Positions 10,209-20,372 of a stretch of 64,000 nucleotides of DNA are shown here, in pieces (within the stretch, counting starts at the first letter, position 1; every line of letters begins with the position of its first letter). The notes under the pieces were generated by a model, which was not told the DNA's origin, did no database searches, and worked only from the letters and a program-made list of their open reading frames with translations. This stretch comes from Staphylococcus piscifermentans (GTDB lineage: Bacteria > Bacillota > Bacilli > Staphylococcales > Staphylococcaceae): positions 1,550,001-1,614,000 of the forward strand of contig NZ_LT906447.1 in assembly GCF_900186985.1 (NCBI RefSeq), written 5' to 3'. A program made the position numbers and the translations under genes.

Positions 10209-10222
10209 TGTAAGCGTTTCAA
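10209..10222. promoter_or_regulatory. cre (CcpA) site upstream of odhA
   Basis: TGTAAGCGTTTCAA matches the cre consensus TGWAARCGYTWNCW at 13 of 14 positions and lies 20 bp before the odhA start. This fits the known carbon-catabolite repression of TCA-cycle genes by CcpA. Confidence 0.72.
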
Positions 10223-10242
10223 TATATTGTGGAGGGAGTAAT

Positions 10243-13038
10243 ATGACGAAAGATAAACAGGTAAGTGAAGCACCTGTAAATTTCGGAGCTAACTTAGGGG
10301 TTATCATAGATTTATATGATCAATATCTACAAGATCCAACTTCAGTCTCTGAAGATTTACAAATTTTATTTAGTACAATTAATAATGACAACAGAGAGGT
10401 AGCAGCGAGTCCTGCATCAGGTTCTGGAGACAGCACAATTAAACAAGTAATGCGTTTAGTTGATAACATCAGACAATACGGTCATTTGCAGGCAGATATT
10501 TATCCAGTTAACCGTCCAGAACGTAAACACGTTCCAAAGTTAACAATTGAAGATTTTAATCTTTCTAAAGATGATTTAGAAAAAATTTCTCCAGGAATAG
10601 TATCAGATCATTTTTCTGATATTTATGACAATGCGTATGAAGCAATTAAACGTATGGAGAAACGTTACAAAGGACCAATTGCTTTTGAATACACACATAT
10701 CAATAACAATACTGAGCGTACATGGCTCAAACGACGTATTGAAACGCCATATAAAGCAAATTTAAACAAAAATCAAAAAATTAATTTATTTAAAACATTA
10801 GCACATGTCGAAGGCTTTGAAAAATACCTTCATAAAAACTTCGTAGGGGCTAAACGATTCTCAATTGAAGGTGTAGACACACTTGTGCCAATGTTGCAAG
10901 AGACTTTGAGACGTGCTGGTGAAGAAGAAATCAAAAATATTCAAATTGGGATGGCTCACCGTGGCCGTTTAAATGTGTTAACTCACGTTTTGGAAAAACC
11001 ATATGAAATGATGATTTCAGAATTCATGCACACTGATCCAATGAAATTCTTGCCTGAAGATGGCAGCCTTGAATTGACTTCTGGTAATGCATGGACAAGC
11101 GATGTTAAATACCATTTAGGTGGTATCAAAACTACAGACACTTATGGTACAACGCAACGTATTTCACTTGCGAATAACCCGAGTCATTTAGAAATTGTAG
11201 CGCCTGTTGTTTTAGGTAAAACACGTTCTGTTCAAGATGACACACATGAAGGCGGCAAAGTACAAACTGATTTCACTAAATCAATGCCGATCTTAATTCA
11301 TGGTGACGCTGCTTACCCAGGTCAAGGTATCAACTTTGAAGCTATGAACTTAGGCAACTTAGATGGTTATTCAACAGGTGGTTCATTACACATCATTACT
11401 AATAACCGCATTGGTTTTACTACTGAAGCTAGAGATGGACGTTCTACGACATACTCTACAGACGTAGCTAAAGGTTATGACATTCCGATAATGCATGTAA
11501 ATGCTGATAATGTCGAGGCAACTATCGAAGCAATTGATATTGCTATGGATTTCCGCAAAGAATTCCATAAAGATGTAGTCATCGATTTAGTGGGGTATCG
11601 TCGTTATGGTCATAATGAAATGGATGAACCGTCAATTACTAACCCTATTCCATATCATGCAATTCGCAAACATCCTACAGTAGATACTATCTATGGTGAA
11701 CAACTCGTAGATGAAGGTGTAATTTCAAAAGAAGAAATGGATCAGACTCTAGACGATGTTCAAAAAGAATTGCGTCAATCGCATGACAAAATTGATAAAA
11801 ACGATAAAACAACTACTAAAGATATGTCTAAACCTGAAAGTCTTGAAGCACCCCTTCAACCTGATAAAGACAATGTATCTTATGAAGATTTGAAATCTAT
11901 CAACGATGCATTATTATCTTATCCAACTGGCTTTGAGGTATTGAAGAAACTCAATAAAGTATTAGAAAAACGTAGAGAACCTTTTGAAAAAGAAGACGGC
12001 TTAGTAGATTGGGCACAAGCTGAACAATTAGCATTTGCGACAATCATGCAAAATGGTACGCCAATTCGTTTAACAGGACAAGATAGTGAACGTGGTACTT
12101 TCAGTCACAGACATGCAGTATTGCATAACCCAGACAATGGAGACGAATATGTGCCTTTACAACATGTTCCGAACCAAAAAGCTTCATTTGATGTTCACAA
12201 CTCACCATTATCTGAAGCAGCAGTAGTAGGTTTTGAATACGGTTATAATGTAGAAAACAAGGGTACTATGAATATTTGGGAAGCCCAATACGGCGACTTC
12301 GCAAATATGGCACAAATGATGTTCGATAACTTTATTTTCAGCAGTTACTCAAAATGGGGCGAACGTTCAGGCTTAACATTATTCTTACCTCATTCATATG
12401 AAGGCCAAGGACCTGAACACTCATCTGCAAGACTAGAACGTTTCTTGCAACTTTCAGCTGAAAACAACTCAACAGTTGTCAACTTATCAAGCTCTGCCAA
12501 TTACTACCACTTGTTACGTGCACAAGCAGCAAGCTTAGATACGGATGCAATGCGTCCGTTAGTAGTGATGTCACCTAAAAGTTTATTGAGAAATAAAACG
12601 GTAGCAGACACAATTGATAAATTTACAGAAGGACATTTCCAACCAATCCTTCCAGAAGCACATGATGAGAAGAAAGTTAAAAAACTTATCTTAGCATCAG
12701 GCAAAATGTTTATCGATTTGAAAGAACGTTTGCAAAAAGAACCGGATGAATCTATCTTACTTGTAGCAGTAGAAAGATTATATCCATTCCCAGTTGAAGA
12801 AATCCGCGAAGTAATTAATCAATTGCCAAACCTTGAAACAATTGCATGGGTTCAAGAAGAACCTCAAAACCAAGGTGCTTGGTCATTTGTATATCCTTAC
12901 TTAAGCGACTTAGCAAGCGATCAATACGAATTACAATACAGTGGTCGTATTAAACGTTCTGCTCCAGCTGAAGGTGACGGCGAAAATCATAAACTTGTTC
13001 AAAATTCTATTATTGAAGAGAGTCTTAATAAAAAATAG
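10243..13038 (+). CDS. odhA: 2-oxoglutarate dehydrogenase E1 component
   Basis: The thiamine-diphosphate E1 subunit of the 2-oxoglutarate dehydrogenase complex, which decarboxylates 2-oxoglutarate in the TCA cycle. The 931-residue protein shows the N-terminal segment [16 protein letters not shown], the TPP/Mg motif GDAAYPGQG...NN with [10 protein letters not shown], and the transketolase-like pyrimidine domain from about residue 590, including the [20 protein letters not shown] landmark. It lies 11 bp upstream of odhB, and the shared E3 subunit is encoded elsewhere. The GGAGGGAG ribosome-binding site is strong and a cre site lies just upstream. Confidence 0.97.
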   Translation: MTKDKQVSEAPVNFGANLGVIIDLYDQYLQDPTSVSEDLQILFSTINNDNREVAASPASGSGDSTIKQVMRLVDNIRQYGHLQADIYPVNRPERKHVPKLTIEDFNLSKDDLEKISPGIVSDHFSDIYDNAYEAIKRMEKRYKGPIAFEYTHINNNTERTWLKRRIETPYKANLNKNQKINLFKTLAHVEGFEKYLHKNFVGAKRFSIEGVDTLVPMLQETLRRAGEEEIKNIQIGMAHRGRLNVLTHVLEKPYEMMISEFMHTDPMKFLPEDGSLELTSGNAWTSDVKYHLGGIKTTDTYGTTQRISLANNPSHLEIVAPVVLGKTRSVQDDTHEGGKVQTDFTKSMPILIHGDAAYPGQGINFEAMNLGNLDGYSTGGSLHIITNNRIGFTTEARDGRSTTYSTDVAKGYDIPIMHVNADNVEATIEAIDIAMDFRKEFHKDVVIDLVGYRRYGHNEMDEPSITNPIPYHAIRKHPTVDTIYGEQLVDEGVISKEEMDQTLDDVQKELRQSHDKIDKNDKTTTKDMSKPESLEAPLQPDKDNVSYEDLKSINDALLSYPTGFEVLKKLNKVLEKRREPFEKEDGLVDWAQAEQLAFATIMQNGTPIRLTGQDSERGTFSHRHAVLHNPDNGDEYVPLQHVPNQKASFDVHNSPLSEAAVVGFEYGYNVENKGTMNIWEAQYGDFANMAQMMFDNFIFSSYSKWGERSGLTLFLPHSYEGQGPEHSSARLERFLQLSAENNSTVVNLSSSANYYHLLRAQAASLDTDAMRPLVVMSPKSLLRNKTVADTIDKFTEGHFQPILPEAHDEKKVKKLILASGKMFIDLKERLQKEPDESILLVAVERLYPFPVEEIREVINQLPNLETIAWVQEEPQNQGAWSFVYPYLSDLASDQYELQYSGRIKRSAPAEGDGENHKLVQNSIIEESLNKK

Positions 13039-13049
13039 GGGGAAATAGT

Positions 13050-14327
13050 ATGTCTGAGATTATAGTTCCAGAGTTAGCAGAATCAATTACGGAAGGTACA
13101 ATTGCTGAGTGGTTGAAAAATCCTGGCGATTCAGTAGATAAAGGTGAAGCAGTTGTTGAATTAGAAACTGACAAAGTAAACGTTGAGGTCGTTTCTGAAG
13201 AAGCAGGTGTGATTCAAGAATTATTAGCAGAACCAGGAGACACAGTTGAAGTCGGACAAGCAATTGCAACAGTTGGGGAAGGCAGCGGCAGTCCAGCTCA
13301 ATCATCATCTGATGATAAAAAAGAAGACACTTCTGCTAAAGAAGAATCTTCTAAATCAGAAGAAAAATCAGCACCGTCATCTTCAGAATCTTCTTCTAAA
13401 GATGAAAGTAATGCTGGCAATGACCAACGTGTGAACGCAACACCATCTGCACGTAAATATGCACGTGAAAAAGGCATCGATTTAAGTGAAGTTGAAGCTA
13501 AAAACTCAGATGTTGTACGTAAAAACGATGTAGACCGCTCTCAACAAGGTGGTCAATCATCTCAAAGCAGCCAATCTTCTAAATCAGAAGCACCTGCTAA
13601 AAAACAAAACCAAGAACCGACTAAACCAGTTGTACGCGAAAAAATGTCTCGTCGTAAGCAAACAGCTGCTAAAAAACTATTAGAAGTATCTAATAACACT
13701 GCAATGCTGACTACATTCAACGAAGTAGACATGACAAACGTTATGGAATTACGTAAACGTAAGAAAGAACAATTCATCAAAGATCATGACGGTACTAAAT
13801 TAGGATTCATGTCATTCTTCACTAAAGCTGCTGTAGCGGCATTGAAAAAATACCCAGCAGTTAATGCTGAAATTGATGGCGACGACATGATTACTAAACA
13901 ATTCTATGATATCGGTATTGCTGTATCTACTGATAACGGTTTAATCGTTCCATTCGTACGTGACTGTGATAAGAAAAACTTTGCTGAAATTGAAAGTTCA
14001 ATCGCAGACTTAGCTGTTAAAGCACGTGATAACAAATTATCACTTGGCGATTTAATGAATGGTTCATTCACTATTACAAATGGCGGTATCTTCGGTTCAA
14101 TGATGTCAACTCCAATCATTAACGGAAGCCAAGCTGCTATCTTAGGAATGCACTCAATTATTACACGTCCAATTGCAATTGATAAAGATACGATTGAAAA
14201 CCGTCCAATGATGTATCTAGCATTAAGCTATGATCACAGAATTATCGATGGTAAAGAAGCTGTAGGATTCTTGAAAACAATCAAAGAGCTTATTGAAAGC
14301 CCAGAAGATTTACTTTTAGAATCTTAA
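13050..14327 (+). CDS. odhB: 2-oxoglutarate dehydrogenase E2 (dihydrolipoyl succinyltransferase)
   Basis: Core E2 subunit that transfers the succinyl group to CoA. One lipoyl domain (1-77) carries lipoyl-Lys42 in [13 protein letters not shown] Ser/Lys/Glu-rich linker (about 80-125) follows, then a peripheral subunit-binding domain (about 128-165, [14 protein letters not shown]), a second flexible Ser/Gln linker, and the catalytic domain (about 195-425) with His396 and Asp400 in [12 protein letters not shown]. The 425-residue length is typical. It is the second gene of the odhAB operon and ends at a strong terminator. Confidence 0.97.
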   Translation: MSEIIVPELAESITEGTIAEWLKNPGDSVDKGEAVVELETDKVNVEVVSEEAGVIQELLAEPGDTVEVGQAIATVGEGSGSPAQSSSDDKKEDTSAKEESSKSEEKSAPSSSESSSKDESNAGNDQRVNATPSARKYAREKGIDLSEVEAKNSDVVRKNDVDRSQQGGQSSQSSQSSKSEAPAKKQNQEPTKPVVREKMSRRKQTAAKKLLEVSNNTAMLTTFNEVDMTNVMELRKRKKEQFIKDHDGTKLGFMSFFTKAAVAALKKYPAVNAEIDGDDMITKQFYDIGIAVSTDNGLIVPFVRDCDKKNFAEIESSIADLAVKARDNKLSLGDLMNGSFTITNGGIFGSMMSTPIINGSQAAILGMHSIITRPIAIDKDTIENRPMMYLALSYDHRIIDGKEAVGFLKTIKELIESPEDLLLES

Positions 14328-14357
14328 TCTTAAATTTAATAAGTAGGCGCAACATAA

Positions 14358-14405
14358 AGAGGGGAAGCTTGGACATAATTTTGTCCAAGCCTCCTCTATT
14401 TTTTA
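14358..14405 (+). terminator. odhAB terminator
   Basis: Long arms GAGGGGAAGCTTGGACA and TGTCCAAGC-CTCCTC, followed by a T run. A member of the repeated hairpin family with the GGACA/TGTCC core. Confidence 0.85.
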
Positions 14406-14414
14406 TAAAAAGAC

Positions 14415-14450
14415 TAAAAAAACAGCAACTTATTAGAAAGCTGCTGTTTC
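14415..14450 (-). terminator. terminator of the 59-residue membrane protein gene
   Basis: Read on the minus strand, AAACAGCAGCTT and AAGTTGCTGTTT form a stem followed by a T run. It lies just after the stop of the small minus-strand gene, so it faces the odhAB terminator. Confidence 0.75.
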
Positions 14451-14461
14451 AATCCTATCAA

Positions 14462-14641
14462 TTACATCACATTGTAAACGATTAATTCAATAATCGCTAA
14501 GATTATAAAAACGATACATAACATACCATAATGTGATTTTTTCAATCTCGCATTTTCTTTAATTGTGCCTGTAAAAAATATAATTCCAGAGTAGGCTGCA
14601 ATTAAAACTGTAATCGCAAAGAGTATCATAAAGTTCATCAT
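14462..14641 (-). CDS. small two-helix membrane protein, function unknown
   Basis: A 59-residue reading frame beginning MMNFMILFAITVLIAAYSG and ending LAIIELIVYNVM. It has two hydrophobic helices (about 4-25 and 40-58) joined by a short charged loop around TIKENARLKKSH, so an integral membrane protein is likely. Support for a real gene is an AAAGGAG ribosome-binding site 8 bases upstream, a TATAAT-like promoter element near 14707-14712 and its own terminator. No family or function was recognised. It is convergent with odhAB. Confidence 0.7.
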   Translation of the reverse strand: MMNFMILFAITVLIAAYSGIIFFTGTIKENARLKKSHYGMLCIVFIILAIIELIVYNVM

Positions 14642-14813
14642 TTTTACTCATCTCCTTTACAATTAGAGCAACACTCTATCGCTGTCTTTAAGGTATACAC
14701 TATTATTATACCTTTAATTCAAAGGTTTTATTCAAAACAACATCTCATCATACAAAAGTTTAATCAAATAAGTTATAATGATTAGGAAAACATATAAGAA
14801 GGTGTGGGATAAT

Positions 14814-15629
14814 ATGGCAGGTTTGCGAAGTGTTACAGTCGGTACACAGAATTTATCAGAATCAATCAACTTATTTCATAATATTTTAGGGTTGAATTAT
14901 GAAGAACAAAGTTCTAAGAATGCAGTCCGCTTTGGTGATGCTGATTTGAGTCCAGGCACACGTATACATTTTATTGAAGTGCCAAATTATTCAGCTGACG
15001 CTAACCAAGTATTGAGTATTGGATTAAGAACACCGACTGATTCAGGACTAAAAGAATATCAAGAAATTTTAGATGATAAAGATATTAAATATGGTGATGT
15101 GATTGAAATGAACAACCACAAGCACTTTGAGTTTAAAGATGACAATGGTCAATTTATTGATATTTATTCAAACGAACAAAATAGCGGTGTCCCTCTTGGA
15201 ATGCCTGTTGAAAATAGCACTGTTAATCCGCTTCACCAAATTCAAGGTTTAGGACCTGTCATTGTGCAAGTCAATGAGTTGTTATTGACGACTTCAATTT
15301 TATCTCAAGTCTTTGGTTTGGAACATTTTGCAGAGTATACACCAACCGAAGATGCTGATTTCAAAGTTCAAGTCTTTCGTTTAGGAGAAGGCGGGTTAGG
15401 TGGAGAATTGCATATTTTTGAAGCAGAAGAGCCTATTTCACTGCCTGAATATGGTGCAGTAGATCAAATTGAAATCAGTATTGATTCTAAAGCGCAATAT
15501 CGCAATGCATTGCAACAATTAGAATCAATCGGCATACCTTATCAAACACTGAAACAAGATAATTCAGAATCACTCAGAATTACTGAGACAAGCGGATTAT
15601 CTTTTATTTTCACTTATGAAGATGCATAG
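14814..15629 (+). CDS. VOC/glyoxalase-family protein
   Basis: A 271-residue protein with two vicinal-oxygen-chelate units. The first spans about residues 4-115 (SVTVGTQNLSESINLFHNILGL) and the second about 135-255 (GPVIVQVNELLLTTSILSQVFGL). This layout resembles ring-cleaving dioxygenases and glyoxalases, but the substrate and metal ligands cannot be assigned with confidence. The start is ATG at 14814 behind AGAAGGTG. An upstream in-frame ATG at 14778 overlaps the TATAAT of the promoter and lacks a ribosome-binding site. It is probably transcribed with the small DUF6501 gene that follows. Confidence 0.82.
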   Translation: MAGLRSVTVGTQNLSESINLFHNILGLNYEEQSSKNAVRFGDADLSPGTRIHFIEVPNYSADANQVLSIGLRTPTDSGLKEYQEILDDKDIKYGDVIEMNNHKHFEFKDDNGQFIDIYSNEQNSGVPLGMPVENSTVNPLHQIQGLGPVIVQVNELLLTTSILSQVFGLEHFAEYTPTEDADFKVQVFRLGEGGLGGELHIFEAEEPISLPEYGAVDQIEISIDSKAQYRNALQQLESIGIPYQTLKQDNSESLRITETSGLSFIFTYEDA

Positions 15630-15662
15630 CACAAACTCAATATAGAAAGGAATGTTATTATA

Positions 15663-15866
15663 ATGTTGCATGAAACATGGAAAGATAAAGAACCGATTAA
15701 AAAAGTAGAAGTGGTGCATACTGACGCTCAAAAATTTACCGTTTCAGATATGCTTACAATCGGCAAACAATATGACGTCATTAATGAAACAGAAGAATAT
15801 TATCAAATTATTGATAACTCTGGTAAAGTTGGCGGCTATTATAAAGATTATTTCAAAGAAGTATAA
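15663..15866 (+). CDS. DUF6501-family small protein
   Basis: A 67-residue soluble protein with the pattern HETWKD...IKKVEVVHTDAQKF...GKQYDV and NETEEYYQIIDNSGKVGGYYKDYF. This resembles the DUF6501 family of Bacillus and Staphylococcus, and the function is unknown. It has an AGAAAGGA ribosome-binding site and is followed by a terminator, so it is the last gene of a two-gene unit with the glyoxalase-like gene. Confidence 0.75.
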   Translation: MLHETWKDKEPIKKVEVVHTDAQKFTVSDMLTIGKQYDVINETEEYYQIIDNSGKVGGYYKDYFKEV

Positions 15867-15896
15867 TGTCTCTTACTAAATTCATATATTATTCAA

Positions 15897-15934
15897 AGGC
15901 TAGGGCATTTCTGAATGTCCCGGTCTCTTTTTTA
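15897..15934 (+). terminator. terminator after DUF6501 gene
   Basis: GGCTAGGGCATT and AATGTCCCGGTC arms with a four-base loop and a T run. A member of the dispersed hairpin family. Confidence 0.8.
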
Positions 15935-15957
15935 GCATTTATAAAGGAGTAGAGAAG

Positions 15958-16749
15958 ATGGAACAACACCAATACATTAACTCAGACCAGACTGTATTCG
16001 GCGATGCATATGCCATGATGCGCTTAAACAAAAATATTTTACTTAAAGGACCAACAGGTTCAGGGAAAACAAAGTTAGCTGAGACTTTAAGTAATGAAAT
16101 AAATATTCCCATGCACCAAGTCAACTGTTCTGTAGATTTAGATGCAGAAAGCTTACTTGGATTTAAAACCATTCAAACTAGTTCAGAAGGCAACCAAGAA
16201 ATTGTATTTATCGATGGACCAGTGATTCAAGCAATGAAAGAAGGACACATCTTATATATCGATGAAATTAACATGGCTAAGCCTGAAACACTGCCCATTT
16301 TAAATGGTGTATTAGATTATCGTCGCAGCTTAACGAATCCATTTACAGGAGAAGTCATTAAGGCTAAGCCCGGATTCAATGTGATTGCTGCGATTAACGA
16401 AGGTTATGTGGGTACATTGCCGATGAATGAAGCTTTAAAAAACCGCTTTGTAGTCATTCAAGTTGATTATATCGATGGTGAAATATTAAAACGTGTCATA
16501 AAAGAACAAAGTCGTTTAGAAGATGACTTACTCATTAAAAAAATTGTAGATTTTAATGAGGATTTACGTACTATGTCGAAACAAGGTCAGATTTCAGAAG
16601 AAGCTGCAAGTATTCGTGCACTTATTGATTTAAGTGATTTGGCTACTGTTATGCCGATTGAGCGTGCTGTAAGAAGAGCGATTATAGATAAGTTAGAAGA
16701 CGAACGTGAACAACAAGCAATTATTAATGCTATCGAATTAAATTTTTAG
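15958..16749 (+). CDS. MoxR-type AAA+ ATPase
   Basis: A 263-residue AAA+ ATPase. Walker A is GPTGSGKTK (about residues 32-40), Walker B is HILYIDEIN and the sensor region is [25 protein letters not shown]. MoxR/CobS-type ATPases act with VWA-domain partners as chaperones that insert metals or remodel target complexes. The partner here is the next gene, 12 bp downstream. No cobalamin or nitric-oxide-reductase genes are nearby, so the target is unknown. Confidence 0.88.
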   Translation: MEQHQYINSDQTVFGDAYAMMRLNKNILLKGPTGSGKTKLAETLSNEINIPMHQVNCSVDLDAESLLGFKTIQTSSEGNQEIVFIDGPVIQAMKEGHILYIDEINMAKPETLPILNGVLDYRRSLTNPFTGEVIKAKPGFNVIAAINEGYVGTLPMNEALKNRFVVIQVDYIDGEILKRVIKEQSRLEDDLLIKKIVDFNEDLRTMSKQGQISEEAASIRALIDLSDLATVMPIERAVRRAIIDKLEDEREQQAIINAIELNF

Positions 16750-16761
16750 TGAGGGATAGTT

Positions 16762-18651
16762 ATGAGCAATCGATTTATCAAATTTAATGATGAAATCTTA
16801 GATGCTAAAAAAGTAATGATGTTGCAAGACTTGGCACGCTTACTTCTAAAAAATAATCAAACACATGTGAAAATACAAAAATTCCCTTATTATGATCCGA
16901 TTAATAACGAATTGATTGCAAGTGTTTTTTGGACGCATCGGCCAAGCCAAATTGAGATAACAGGGTTAAAAACTGATGTGCTGCTTGCGACATATGGCTA
17001 TCAGCTTATGGATGAATATATTGTGAATGAAGTCTTAGATAATACGGAATTTAAACATTCTAGTTTTTATCAACAAGTATTTAAATTATTAGAAGATATG
17101 CGCGTACTGAATGCCATCACTCGGATTCGTCCAAGTATGAAAGCAGCGATTGATATGCGCAAACGTATACGTTTAAACTATACTGAATCTCAGATTAATG
17201 TATATCGTACAAAAACAATGTATACAGATTTAATTTTTCTTTACCTGGAAAAATCTCTGTTAACTGAGGACTTTTACGATGTTCCATCCATACGTGTTGA
17301 TTTAGATCCTATTATTCAAAGTATGTATCTTTATCTACCAAACTTCTTTATGAATTATACTTCTGAAGATAACAAATATTTAGCAGAACGCATTTGTTAT
17401 CAATTAGATAATTTGCTTGATGAAGATATGTTGAATGAGTATTATCATATCCCACGCAAAGTTTATAAAGAATTAAAAGAGCAGACCTTTGAAGAGCTGA
17501 AACGTAAAGATGCTAGTAATGTAGATGGAAAAGATGAGTCATCTAAAGAGGATGACATTGAAACTGCAGAAGCTGAAACCAAAGCTGAAGATTCGAAATC
17601 TCAAGGTGGCGCTTATTTGGAAATGGAACTGCATGAGGGTGAAAACAGTGAAGCAGTGAGCGATAATGATACAGCACGAGAAGGCGATGCTTCAGATGAC
17701 ATGACCGACATGATGACTAAGAAAGGTAAAGGCTCTAATGATACGATTGATAATCAAGAAGGAGGGCAAACTGGTGGCTCGCAACCCTTCACTTTACGTG
17801 GTATCAATGAAAATGTAGAAATCAAATGGAATGTTCCTGAAATATTACCTGAATACATTCCAGAATATCATGAAGTTCATAAAGAAGTTCAATTTGAAAT
17901 TAAAGACTTAACTCAAATTATTCAAAAGACGATTGATAGGGAACAAATAGATGAGCGTCATAACTTGACTAAAGGGCGATTACAGAAAGATTTAATTAAT
18001 TGGTTTATTGATGATCAGTATAAAATGTTCTATAAAAAACAAGATTTAAGTCGTTCATTTGACGCGACCTTCACTTTATTAGTAGATGCCTCTGCAAGTA
18101 TGTTTGATAAAATGGAGGAGACAATTAAAGGCGTCGTCTTATTTCATGAAACTTTGAAAGCATTAAATGTAAAACATGAAATCTTGGCCTTTAATGAAGA
18201 TGCATTTGAAGCTGATGATGAGACACAACCTAATATCATTGATGAAATTATCAATTATGATTACTCCACAATTTCAAAAGACAGTGCCAGAATCATGGCC
18301 TTATCGCCGCAAGATGATAATCGTGACGGCGTAGCGATTAGGATAGCAAGTGAAAGACTGATACAGCGTGCGCATCATCAACGGTTCTTAATTATTTTCT
18401 CTGATGGTGAACCTTCTGCTTATAATTATGATCAAGATGGTATTATTGATACTTACGAAGCTGTAGAAGAAGCAAGAAAATACGGACTAGAAGTCTTTAA
18501 TGTGTTCTTAAGTCAAGATGCAATTACTGAGGATATTGAAACAACAATCCATAACATTTATGGCCAGTTCGCGTTATTTGTAGAAGGCGTTGAAAATCTT
18601 CCGAGCCAACTATCTCCGCTTCTAAAAAAACTATTGCTCAAATCTGTATAA
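16762..18651 (+). CDS. VWA-domain (CobT-like) partner of the AAA+ ATPase
   Basis: A 629-residue soluble protein. The N-terminal half (about 1-250) is helical and of unknown fold. Residues about 255-345 form an acidic, low-complexity linker rich in Asp, Glu, Ser and Gly. The C-terminal von Willebrand A domain has the metal-binding MIDAS motif DASASM at about residue 441 and FSDGEPSAYNYD later. The domain order acidic linker-VWA is that of CobT subunits of chelatases. Its pairing with a MoxR-type ATPase suggests a two-part remodelling machine, but the substrate is not known. Confidence 0.85.
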   Translation: MSNRFIKFNDEILDAKKVMMLQDLARLLLKNNQTHVKIQKFPYYDPINNELIASVFWTHRPSQIEITGLKTDVLLATYGYQLMDEYIVNEVLDNTEFKHSSFYQQVFKLLEDMRVLNAITRIRPSMKAAIDMRKRIRLNYTESQINVYRTKTMYTDLIFLYLEKSLLTEDFYDVPSIRVDLDPIIQSMYLYLPNFFMNYTSEDNKYLAERICYQLDNLLDEDMLNEYYHIPRKVYKELKEQTFEELKRKDASNVDGKDESSKEDDIETAEAETKAEDSKSQGGAYLEMELHEGENSEAVSDNDTAREGDASDDMTDMMTKKGKGSNDTIDNQEGGQTGGSQPFTLRGINENVEIKWNVPEILPEYIPEYHEVHKEVQFEIKDLTQIIQKTIDREQIDERHNLTKGRLQKDLINWFIDDQYKMFYKKQDLSRSFDATFTLLVDASASMFDKMEETIKGVVLFHETLKALNVKHEILAFNEDAFEADDETQPNIIDEIINYDYSTISKDSARIMALSPQDDNRDGVAIRIASERLIQRAHHQRFLIIFSDGEPSAYNYDQDGIIDTYEAVEEARKYGLEVFNVFLSQDAITEDIETTIHNIYGQFALFVEGVENLPSQLSPLLKKLLLKSV

Positions 18652-18682
18652 ATGATATAATAATATATCATAATATAATTCT

Positions 18683-18741
18683 AAACGCAGATATGTATGA
18701 TTTTAGAATAAGTCTTTAATCATTTCATTATCTGTGTTTTA
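18683..18741 (+). terminator. probable terminator of the AAA+/VWA pair
   Basis: AAACGCAGATA and TATCTGTGTTT arms (one G-U pair) around a 35-base AT-rich loop, ending in a T-rich stretch. The long loop makes this less certain than the other terminators here. Confidence 0.5.
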
Positions 18742-18828
18742 AATTTTTTAATTGTTAGATAAGCATATAGTGATAGTATTACTTTCATTGAATTTACAGG
18801 GTTGAAATGTATCAACTATTACTTTTTA

Positions 18829-18843
18829 AATTTTCAGAAATTT
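18829..18843. promoter_or_regulatory. CodY box upstream of brnQ
   Basis: AATTTTCAGAAATTT matches the CodY consensus AATTTTCWGAAAATT at 14 of 15 positions, 79 bp before brnQ. CodY represses branched-chain amino acid uptake genes when isoleucine, leucine, valine and GTP are plentiful. Confidence 0.72.
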
Positions 18844-18921
18844 TATATAGCTTTCTGAATATCTGTATGCTAAAATAAAACAATATTTAAGATTTATTGT
18901 AATAGAAGGAGCACATCAAAA

Positions 18922-20265
18922 ATGAATAAAAACACATGGATCATCGGGTTTACCTTATTCGCTATCTTCTTTGGTGCCGGAAACCTTATTTTCCCGCCAA
19001 ATTTAGGGCTTGATAGCGGGCATTATTTCTGGCCAGCCATTCTTGCTTTTGTCTTAACGGGCATTGGCTTACCTTTATTAGGCGTAGTAGTAGGGGCTTT
19101 GGACAAAGAAGGTTATATCGGATCTTTCAATAAAGTTTCACCAGTATTTTCAGTTATTTTCTTAATTGCGATCTACTTAACAATCGGGCCGTTATTTGCG
19201 ATTCCGCGTACTGCATCAACTTCATATGAAATGACAGTTACGCCAATTACACATAGTCATGGTCCACTTGGTCTATTTATTTTCTCAGTGATTTATTTTG
19301 CAATCGTATTATACTTATGCTTAAGTCCTGGTAAAATGGTCGACCGAATCGGATCTTTATTAACACCTTTATTATTAATTACTATTGTAGCAATGATTAT
19401 TAAAGGATTTATTGACTTCGGCGGTAACCCATCAAGTTCAAGCGCAGAAGCATATACTTCTAATCTTGCTGGTTTCAGCCAAGGATTCACAAGTGGTTAT
19501 CTGACAATGGATGCTATAGCAGCAATTGCATTCTCTATGATTGTGGTAAATGCAGTGAAAGCGACTGGCATTACAAATGCCGATAAAATATTTAAACAAA
19601 CAGCGATGGCAGGTGTTATCGCAGCAGCAGGCTTGATGTTTATCTATATTTCTCTCGGATATATTGGTAATCACATGGTCGTCTCAGCAGCAAAATTGAA
19701 AGAATTAACAGATGCGGACCAAAACGTCGGTACTTATTTGTTAACAACAATTGCCAGCACAGGATATGGTGAATTTGGTAAGTATTTATTAGGAATTATT
19801 GTAGCACTTGCATGTTTAACAACAGCTTGCGGACTTGTAGTAGCTGTAAGCCAATATTTCCACAGTATTATTCCTAAAATTCCATATAAAGTTTACGTAG
19901 TTGCATTCACATTGATTAGTTTAATCCTTGCAAATATGGGACTCAACCAAGTCATAACATTATCAGTGCCTGTATTGAGTATCTTATATCCAATCGGTAT
20001 TACAACAGTACTATTGATTTTAATGGCGCGTTTCGTACCAATGAAACCGATTGTACAACAATTTACAATCTGCGTCGTGACTATCGTTTCTATCATCAGT
20101 GTAGCTGTAGCTAACCAATGGATTCACTTTGATGCTTGGAAACATTTACCATTAGTAGAAAGTAGCTTAGAGTGGTTCCCAATCGCTGTAGTAGCAGTTA
20201 TTATCGGCTACTTAATCAGCTTAGGTTTCAAAAACCAAAAACCTATTGTTTATGAAAAAGATTAA
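18922..20265 (+). CDS. brnQ: branched-chain amino acid transporter BrnQ
   Basis: A 447-residue LIVCS-family symporter with about 12 membrane helices. It takes up leucine, isoleucine and valine with a cation. The N-terminal family signature [14 protein letters not shown] is present, as is the conserved RTASTSYEM segment. S. aureus has several BrnQ paralogues, and the position here corresponds to the one near telA and cspA, whose physiological role is less clear than that of the main transporter. It stands alone, with a CodY box in its leader and an AGAAGGAG ribosome-binding site. Confidence 0.92.
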   Translation: MNKNTWIIGFTLFAIFFGAGNLIFPPNLGLDSGHYFWPAILAFVLTGIGLPLLGVVVGALDKEGYIGSFNKVSPVFSVIFLIAIYLTIGPLFAIPRTASTSYEMTVTPITHSHGPLGLFIFSVIYFAIVLYLCLSPGKMVDRIGSLLTPLLLITIVAMIIKGFIDFGGNPSSSSAEAYTSNLAGFSQGFTSGYLTMDAIAAIAFSMIVVNAVKATGITNADKIFKQTAMAGVIAAAGLMFIYISLGYIGNHMVVSAAKLKELTDADQNVGTYLLTTIASTGYGEFGKYLLGIIVALACLTTACGLVVAVSQYFHSIIPKIPYKVYVVAFTLISLILANMGLNQVITLSVPVLSILYPIGITTVLLILMARFVPMKPIVQQFTICVVTIVSIISVAVANQWIHFDAWKHLPLVESSLEWFPIAVVAVIIGYLISLGFKNQKPIVYEKD

Positions 20266-20275
20266 TTAAAATTTA

Positions 20276-20306
20276 GAGAGTGGATCATTATTTTGACTCA
20301 ACTCTA
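20276..20306 (+). repeat. decayed member of the terminator-hairpin family
   Basis: AGAGTGGATCA and TGACTCAACTCT arms flank TTATTT. It has the same layout as the GGGACA/TGTCC hairpins but lacks a T run. It lies directly before a second, stronger hairpin. Confidence 0.55.
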
Positions 20307-20313
20307 TCACTAT

Positions 20314-20366
20314 AAAAATAGCTGTGAAAGAATCTATTATTACAGATTGCTTCACAGCTATTTTTT
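20314..20366. terminator. bidirectional terminator between brnQ and the lipid kinase gene
   Basis: AAAAATAGCTGTGAA and TTCACAGCTATTTTT form a 15-bp stem with A and T runs on both sides, so it can end both convergent transcripts. A related hairpin lies at 24744-24791. Confidence 0.85.
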
Positions 20367-20372
20367 ATATTT

